Below are positions 52,701 through 61,700 of a stretch of DNA of 64,000 nt, piece after piece. The position numbers were made by a program, and so were the translations under genes. Location of the stretch: contig NC_079907.1 in assembly GCF_024868665.1 (NCBI RefSeq), forward strand, positions 15,578,413-15,642,412, given 5' to 3'. Every line of letters begins with the position of its first letter. The first letter of the stretch is position 1. Under the pieces are notes generated by a model. That model was not told the origin of the DNA. It made no database searches and saw nothing but the letters and a program-made list of their open reading frames with translations. Origin of the DNA: Triplophysa rosa (lineage: Eukaryota; Chordata; Actinopteri; Cypriniformes; Nemacheilidae).

Positions 52701-55700
52701 CTTTAACACACTGCCGACATGTTTGCTGCATCTCTCTCTCCGCACTGGTTGCTGCTTGATTGCATCAGACGTCATATTCAGTAAATTTGTTCGGCTATTT
52801 TCACTTATTTTGGTTGCCAAACATTCGGTGCATCCCTATTGATAAGATAATATTTTTGGGGGTGAACTATCCCTTGGACACATATGTTAGAAACGTGTGT
52901 GCTGTTATTCTTCCAATGGAACACAAATGTAGTTAATCTCCACAAGTCCCATAACAGTTTACAGTGACCATGATTGTCGATTTCCAAAAGTCTACAGAAA
53001 ACTTTTGTCAGATTTGTTAAAAGTTGTGTTCCAGGAAAACAATCCTATACACCATACAGTACAAAAGTATGATATTAATGCATAAAATGCTACTAAACAC
53101 TCTTACCGTCCTTTCTTGATTGTTTCACGGCCGAGTAGAGGACTAAGCACCGGATCAACATTCTCTTCTAAATTCTCGATGAGGACAACTTCTCCTACAG
53201 ACAATGCCCTCTCAATGGAGTCCAAATACCTACATTAGACAATACAAAAAGAGCAAATAAACAACCTTAACGCGGCAATTCATAACTTTTTCTGGTTAAA
53301 TATAAACAAACATCTTATTGAGCAAGTACATACTGTAAACAATCAGTGTTAAAAAACTGATTCACAGCAGTTATAAGTTTATGAGTTTATAGTGATGTAT
53401 AATTTGAGTGCTCGGGTCAGATTTAGTGGGAAATGTCAATTTTTTTCCGAACACTTGTAAATATGTAAAGCTGCAATTTTATGTTTCAAACACAGATGGC
53501 GATATTGAGGCAAAAGTTGAGGGTTGCAGCTTTAAAATAAAAAGATATTATAATTATAATAAAAGGTATATTTGAACCTTACCCTCTTTGTCCGATCCTG
53601 ATAATGCGAAGGTAATCTCCGTATTTGTTTTTGATCCATTTGATTCCCTGCAGCTGCGGATCCACCATTAACGGCCATCGTTCGCAGCTGGTGAGGATGG
53701 TGGCGTTCTCGGTAGACATTCTGTCAGCTGGCAGTCCTTCGTTCTGCCAGGCTGCGATGTCGGCATCATCCGTCAGCATGGTCAAGGGGTCCAGCCCTTC
53801 AGTTACTGGGATCGGCACCTGAGAGGGAAAAAGAGAGCTTTGAGTGATCGACTCAACCCGAAAACTCTGAATTAAAAAACAGATGGAATTTAAAAAATAA
53901 ATAAATATTTGAACTGACATAGACGTCCTGACTATCCAAAGTGCATCTTAATTAAAAGTTTTAACAATATAAAAAGTACTGATTCCTTTGCTAAATAAAC
54001 AGGTATCTGTAAACAGACCTTGAGCTGGCTGAGGTAAGGCCTCCAGGTGTTGTCCATCAGCTCAAGGCGGTACCGTTTCGTGAAATATCCAAGATAAGAA
54101 ACAAATGCTGTTATTAGGAGCACATCCCCACACAGAGTCCTCTCCTGAAGCTTGAAGTTATTGACCGCCACAGCCCAGCGCACGTTCTCAGATGCTAAAC
54201 CTCCAACCTAAGAGCAAATACAGACGTTGATGCGATGCAATGACGAGCTTATGAAAATAGTTTACATGGTGTTGATATAAAGTGTTACCAGACTAAGATA
54301 ATTAAAACAAGATAATAATTAAGGACAGAAACTCGAAGGACAGCAGCACTGTTTTCAGTGACAACTTTCCAAACCTTTTTATTTTGTGAATGGCTATAAG
54401 GTCATTTTCAACACTGCAGTTTTCGGTACACTGCAGTTTGAGTTATCTGTCAGCAATTTGCTCATACTGTGTGTGATGATTTTCAGTCAGTTTACTTTAT
54501 TTAATGAGGATTAGGTGATTAGGTGAGTCTTGAAACTTGCCTTTAAGAGTTCAACTTTTCTTGACCTACTGTCACATTCATGGTGTGATATGATGAAAAA
54601 CAGCAAGATGCGATGCAATGGCACAAGACTTTCATATGAACAAAAGAAAGAGACCGCTTCAAATTTGCCTTTAATAAGCATTTCTAGACGTATTGTGCCT
54701 ATTCCATTCCAGTATTTGTTGAAAAAACAAACCTTAGGAATGACAAAGACACCCAACAGCAATGTAAAACACTGAGAGAATGTGACCAAAAATCAGTATT
54801 CCATTAAATATTCAATAAAATAATTTTAAATGCATATAAAAACATTAGTATTGTGTTGTTTAAAATATATTACATGCTGTCTCTTTTGTCATGTTGACTA
54901 GCTTTTTGCAATATTTTTTATATTAACCCTTTAGAACCTGAAGCAAAAATAGGCTGTTTTCACACATTTTGTTTTTTAGACTGTCAAATTCTAACACAAT
55001 GTGCCATCATCATGTGCAAGGCATCATTTCTTTCAGAAAACAAATATCTTTAAATAAATTAAGGTTATTGACCATTACTTTCTGTTGTGAGTTTATAATA
55101 GAATTTAAATAGACAAAAATAAAAAAATGGAAATCATTTTTACTGATTTTTATTTAGAAATTGTGAAAAAACTAAAGAACAAAAGAATCTAGCACTTCCG
55201 ACTTGGGAAATATACTGTAGTTCATGCATAAAAGTCTTTTTAGTGTCACTCATATACATAGTTTTCATTCATGAGCCTTTTTTACCCCAGTTCTCCAGGT
55301 GTATTTTTTCAACCCTATTCACTCAAATGTGGTGGTGTTTGAAGCAGTTCCTGTCTAATTGCAAGCAGAGGCCCACATCACACACATTTCATTGTCAAAA
55401 ATCACCCCAATCGCCTCTTCTGTTGTGTATCTCCTCTTTGCCATGTTTTGTTTGCTCATTTTATTTGCTTGCTCAAAAACTCTCTAACCTGTCGCGCTCC
55501 ACGAAAACTGCAGCTCCGTAACTACCTGTTCAACTACCTGGCTGACAGAATGCAATACATTACTGTTATATACCATATATTTTCAAAAAGCACAGTTTGT
55601 CTACTTTTAGGAGCAATTTGATTTTTTTGATAGCACAAATGGTTGCAGAGTTATGGTAAAATGAAAACTGTCATGATCCTGCCTCACCTTGTCATGTTTT

Positions 55701-58700
55701 TCTAGTCTTGTGGCAGGTCAGACATGGCATTGTTTGTTTTGGCATGCCATCATTAACAATCAGTAATGAGGAAACAAGAGGGTGGGAACAAAGACGAGAC
55801 TGGAGAGAGCGCCTCTCCGGTCTCGTCTTTGTTCCCACCCTCTCGTTTCCTCATTACTGATTGTTAATGATTTCATGCCCCGCACCTGTTCCCCTCTTGA
55901 TTTGGCTCCCTATTTTAACAGTGTTTTTTTTCTAGAGCTGTATATACCAGTAATTACACAATGGCGGAATACTGTAAATCGCATAATAGCAAAGTCAACA
56001 TATCATTTCATTAAAAAATTAAGAATTATTGTCAGATCAACCAATAAATTACTTTTGATAGTGTGCCTATAGCAAAAACTAGCATGGATGCATGTGTTTG
56101 TTTGTGTGAACTGCTACTGACTTTGTATTACCGCACGCTTGAATGTACACCATAAATAATTTGTTGTAAGGGTTTTTGCTACATGTTAATTATAATTCAT
56201 TTTTTCTTTTTAGCTTAGACTTGTTGGTTGTCTTTAGTAATTAAAATACAAAACATTAGGCAGAGTTGCATTTGAATATTTCCAAAGGAGATGGCAGCAT
56301 TTGTGTGGTGGGTAGAGACTCACAAGGCGGTTGGCGAGAGAGATGGTGCGTGCTGTGGTCTCAGCCTCCTGTTGGCACCTCAGCTTGTCTGCTGTAGCTT
56401 TCTCGAACTTCGCCGTCAGCTTTGCCAAGTTCTCATTAAGTTGCTGTTAGAAGAAGCAGAGGCACAGAGGACGTGACATAACAAAACAAACACATAATAT
56501 ATATGAGATCTAAAATATTTAAAACCAAAGACATACTGACTTACGTTGATTTTTGCTTTGATGACGGAGAGCTTCTCCTGAGCAGCGGCGAGCTCGGCGT
56601 TGGCTTTGTTCAGGGCTTGTCTCTTAGGCTCCACCTCGCAGTAAACCTCGTAAAACTTCACAATGTTGATGACCCACGAACAGAGGCCGGCTGCGGCGTT
56701 TGACTTTGCTGCTATCAGCTCGGGCTTAAACTCCGGATCCGCCAAGTATGGCTGAATAGCTTTGAGACAATTCTCATGGATGTTTTCCTTTTTGAAACTT
56801 ATTAAGGCGTCTAGGAAAGCATCGACCTTGGCCATCATCCCCTTTGCAGCCTTCCAGCTGCGGTCCTTTGGAACTCGACCCCCGGGGGCCATGAGCACCA
56901 TGACAGCAGCTGTTACGTTGGTTACTGCAACTACAGGAGCACCAAAAGACTTGAGCTCTGTCAGATTGTTCTGTAAAAAGAAAACGAAACAAGTGAACAT
57001 AGAGTTAGCAAACCAAATATCGATTCTTTCTTGGAATCTCAACGTGTGAAATTAAAAAGAAATCTGACCTTGTTAAGTGTATTTAAAGCCTCCTGGGCTG
57101 CTATGAGAGCAGGTTCAGCCTTAGCCAGGTCTTCCTCACAATCACGCTGCTTCCGGGTCACCTCCTTCGCGATGAGGGCTACCTTCTGCTCCTCTTCATC
57201 CGCCACTTTCTTCTCCTTGGCCACCTTCTCCGTCTCCACACCCACCACCTGAATCAGCTTGTCTGCACTCTCATTTTTTAGCTTCAAGTCTGCTTCCTGT
57301 GCAGCCAGTTTGTTCTTTAGGTCGTCCACCTAAGTGTTTGCCAAAGGATGCAAAGGATTATTACATGGTACATTTATGACGGCTCATTTATCCAAAGTGA
57401 CAATGAAAGCAACATGAAAGTCACCTCAGTCATATTTCATTAGTCTTACAGATAGTTACTTTTTTGAAGTTGCTACTGTTTTTGACATAACTGTTCTGGA
57501 TACACCTGACTATCACGTAATTTACTACCTTTTAGCTCTGTTTAATGTATTTAAAAAACATATTCTGTGTCTGTTTCTTTCATGTTCATTTCTCCCTTGC
57601 CTTGCCTCAGAGCTTAAATCCTACTGTAAAAACATGACTTGGTAAAATAAAATTATTGTTTAGCTCTTTGACAAAATGTTTAATGTGATCCTTAACAACC
57701 ACCAAACATGCAGGCCAGTTGTTTAAAGTCTGTGTAAAGAGAATTCCAGGAATTGTTTGCAAACACATTGTAAATGTTAGAAATGCATTACTGAAAAACT
57801 TTACAAAGACTATGAACTATGTAGTATTGAGTAGTGGAGTTAAACCGTTAACAGTGCCTCGATAATGCAACGGAGCATCCATGCATGCATGACCCCTCAG
57901 CGCATTAGTATCAGTGGTCTGCTCAATCATGAGCTCAGGATTGCTATCTCTCATGCACACACGTTCAGGTTGTCTCACACTCTCACTCTGCCCAGCTAAA
58001 TAAATATTGCGCCAAATAACAACCGAATTGTAACGCAGACGCGAATGGCGCGTTAAGGGAAATAACGTGAACAGCGAACGGACGGAGGGGATCACTGTAC
58101 TTGATCGTGATGTGCTTCAGTGATTCTCTATTGATGAAGATCGGGCACGTTGACTCACACGTGTTTGAATTCAAATCCTCCGGTAAAACTCTGGGGACTC
58201 AGGTTGAGAAAGGCAAGTGGGCGTGGCTTCAGCAGCGGACACGCCCCCAGCGTTTGACAGCAGATGAGTACTGCTCAGTTTTTCAATATTTTGATAACTT
58301 ATATTATTTACTTGGCGGGTTTAATCATTCATATTTGGTTGAATTGGTTATTAACACTTTTTACGCACTCAGTCAGAACACATATTTAATATTGGTTTAC
58401 ACGGACTTTAAAAGTAATCTAGTTGGATCAAATCTTTAAAATTGGGTTGTTAAAAAAAGAATTGTGAATTTGGATTCGATCACAAAATCCAATTTACAGT
58501 AGGTTTTTTATCTGGATCAAATCATCAGATTGTATTTTTTAACTCTTTCGCGATGTTACAATATACACCCAGTTCGGGACTCCTGGATTTATTCTGGCTT
58601 TTTATTACTTAACACACAGCCTGTAAATTGTCACCATATTATTTTATATGCATAACCGGCCCAGCATGTACATTAACCAGTGTCACAGTGTACAGAGCAA

Positions 58701-61700
58701 ATGAATGAACTAGCCGTTATCACCTAATTGCATTGCCACCAGGAGTTCATTTTACGCTCTTTGTTAAATCATATGAATGATTTTAGCACAGAAATCAACA
58801 GTTTGAATTGATAAATAACACCTAGAGCCGAAAGAACAGAAAAAGCCACTGTTCGCAGAGATATGACGGATGAACTTATTTTTATGTCACAACTGATTAT
58901 GCTATTGTCACTACTTTTCTTCTACAAACACCGAGCTGGAAAGCTCATCAGGCCCGAAAACAAGAACGAAAAGGAGAAATATGCAATTAGCTGTTGTCTA
59001 AAACAACCCCAAACAACATGATGTGACTCCTAAACCATAACCAAATATTCAAATAAGGCATGTAGGGAAAAAAACTAAAATCCGTTTCCTTCTTCCAGCA
59101 TCCAAATGAGCCGATAAGCCTTAAGAAAATGAGACGTCAGGGATGAACTGCCCTCACGGTAGGAAAAGCGTACAATACCCACACAATCAGTCGCCATCAG
59201 GTAGATAATTAAACTGATGAATAGGAGGTAAAGATGATGGAGTACTAATTGCCTAAAAAGCACAGTTAGGAAGCACACTTAAACCCCTCTTCATCGAAGT
59301 TTGTTCCCTCTCTGCTCCCCAAACTACATGAAACAGCTATAATGATCCCTCTTCAGTCAGAAAGAGGATGCTTTGAAAATGAGCATCTGCGCAGGGGCTT
59401 CACAAGTCTGGATCAAAGAGTAGAAGTCTAATATTACCTTTGTTAAATCACTGTAGCGTATCTTAAAAGAGACATTTTGGGATTAAACGAAATCTTTGGA
59501 TATTAGACAATTACATCTGCTGTGAAGCACTGCTGTGTCAATATCACTGCAGTTGGAAAGAGTGTTGTTATTACACAAAATTACAACTTTTTTATTACAA
59601 TGTTAAATAAATTATTTGCAAGATTAATAAATGAATAAACCTGCTTATTTTAAGTGAAGACAAACACAGCCACCTCTTTGAGTTGCGCAGTTCTTCATTT
59701 ACATACTCAACACTTGCTGTAATGACTGTACAACTAATAAAACCCGAGCAACCCGTCCCATCCCCTATGCCCTCGGATGTGGGCAGAGACCAACTAGTTT
59801 GAATTAATATGCACTAATTACATGTTACAGCGGTCCCACCTTAATAAAGCAGCTTCAAGCAGCACAATAAACTTTCTGCCTCATTAGCGCCTACTTTTCG
59901 TTCTGACTTCTAGCCAGACCCGCTGTCTCCCATCCTCGGCTCCTGAACCGTTAATGTAAATAGGTTGTTGTGGTGGGCGTCGATCTCCCACCGCACAATA
60001 GGATGTCAGTCGTACGTGTGAATTTGGATTTGAGGTTTTTTCTCCACTTATACCTTGCAAGTGCACAAATGAGCTTTCTGATAGCTTTTCCATTTAAAGG
60101 GTGGTGGGTCTGGGGATGGAGCCCTGAGGCCATTACCTGGGTATAAAGAGTGCTTCGGCAGGTCCGTGCCTGCGGGATTAACGCACACACTTCTAATACA
60201 AGCTGCTTTGTATGAGCTTCCAGAGGCATAATGCGGCTCAAACAGAAGGACACATTAGATAAGTCGTAATGTTTCAATCGTAATAATTAGCAAAGTTGTT
60301 AAGTAAAGGCATTGCTGAGAACGCAATTACAGGTTTTAACTACTTTCTTGCATTTATAAAAAAATGCTAATGATTTTTGGGTGGGTGGTTGACGGGGTAT
60401 TCTAATGTGGTCGCTAAAGTGTTCCAAGTTACATAATTCCATGCGGTTGCTAGGGTGTTCTGAATGGTTGCTATAAGGTTGTTATGGTGTTTTTGACAGT
60501 TGTTAGGTGGTCTCTTACTGGCCCTAAACATATTCTGCCCCCTAGAAATGGCTTGAATCCATATTTTAAGGTGCTGTGTGTCATTTTTATTTAGAGGATC
60601 TATTGACATAAATGCAATGTAACATACATAACTATGTGTTCAGAGGTGTATAAAGACCTTACCTAATGAAGCGTTATGTTTTTATTACCTTAGAATGAGC
60701 TATTTCTATCTACATACACCGCGGGTCCCCTTACATGGAATTCACCATGTTGTTTCTACAGTAGCCCTAAATGGATAAACTGCTCTACAGAGCGAAAAAC
60801 GCAACAACTTCTTAAACCTGGCTCAGATTACAGGATTCTCGGCCAGATTTTACATCGATTTCCCCTCCCGAGAATCTTTGAAAAAATCGGGTCCAGAACC
60901 TCGATCGGGTCCGAGGTTCGGCCCAGATTATCACATAATGTGAGGCGTTCCCAGATTGAATTTTACACCTCCCGATCTGCTCCGAGAGAAATCGGGGCCG
61001 CCCCGATCATATCAAACATGTTTGACATTTAGGATTTTAAATCGGGGTGATGACGTTGGTACTTTCGCAACAGCCAATGAGAGGCACATCTGCAAGGTGA
61101 CGGGGGTGACTGACAGACCTTTAAAAATGTCGACCGCGAAAGCTCCTGCAAGGGTACGTTGGACAGCGCAGATGGAGGAAGTTAACTTGTGGCAACAAAA
61201 TCATTGTCTAAATAATGTATCCTCCAAAACATACCACAACCGCATAGATAAGGAAAAGAGCTGGGGAGAAGTCGCGTCGGTTTTAAATGTACCGGGTAAG
61301 TTAACTGCTAACGTGCAGCTTGTAGTTTCGTTCAACAGATTGTTATTTGGCTATAGGCATACATATAACATGCGTTTATGTGTTTGTTTTTATGCTGTAT
61401 CTTATAATCACATTGGCATTCATCTTTATTCTCGGCAGCGACAATTTTTTTTCTTCCGTTATTTATTAACATTAAACTTAAGCGGCTCGCCCAAACCACA
61501 GTCATAACTTCAGCCCTAGCAAAAAGCATTATAGCACCCCCTGCTCAAAATACGTTCCCGCGGCTTTGGACAGACAGACAGAGAATCATTCAGAGAGCGA
61601 CAAAGACGTTACACAACCGTTGCCAGGTGAGATCACGTGAAATTAACTTTGCGATGTCCCTTTGTTTACTTCTGTTTCCCGGTGAGATGACGTAAGAGGC

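Larger units (their letters stand above)
51456..52876. mobile_element. TTAAAGGGATAGTTCACC-type MITE split by two later insertions
   Basis: Its left part (ATATTTCACCCCAAAAATG to AAAATATCTT) ends at 51642, its middle is at 51972-52045 (CTTCTTTTGTGTTCC to GATAAG), and its right end GGGGTGAACTATCCC is at about 52858-52876. The gaps are filled by a solo LTR and an hAT element, each with target duplications. Lies in the intron between exons i and j. Confidence 0.75.
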
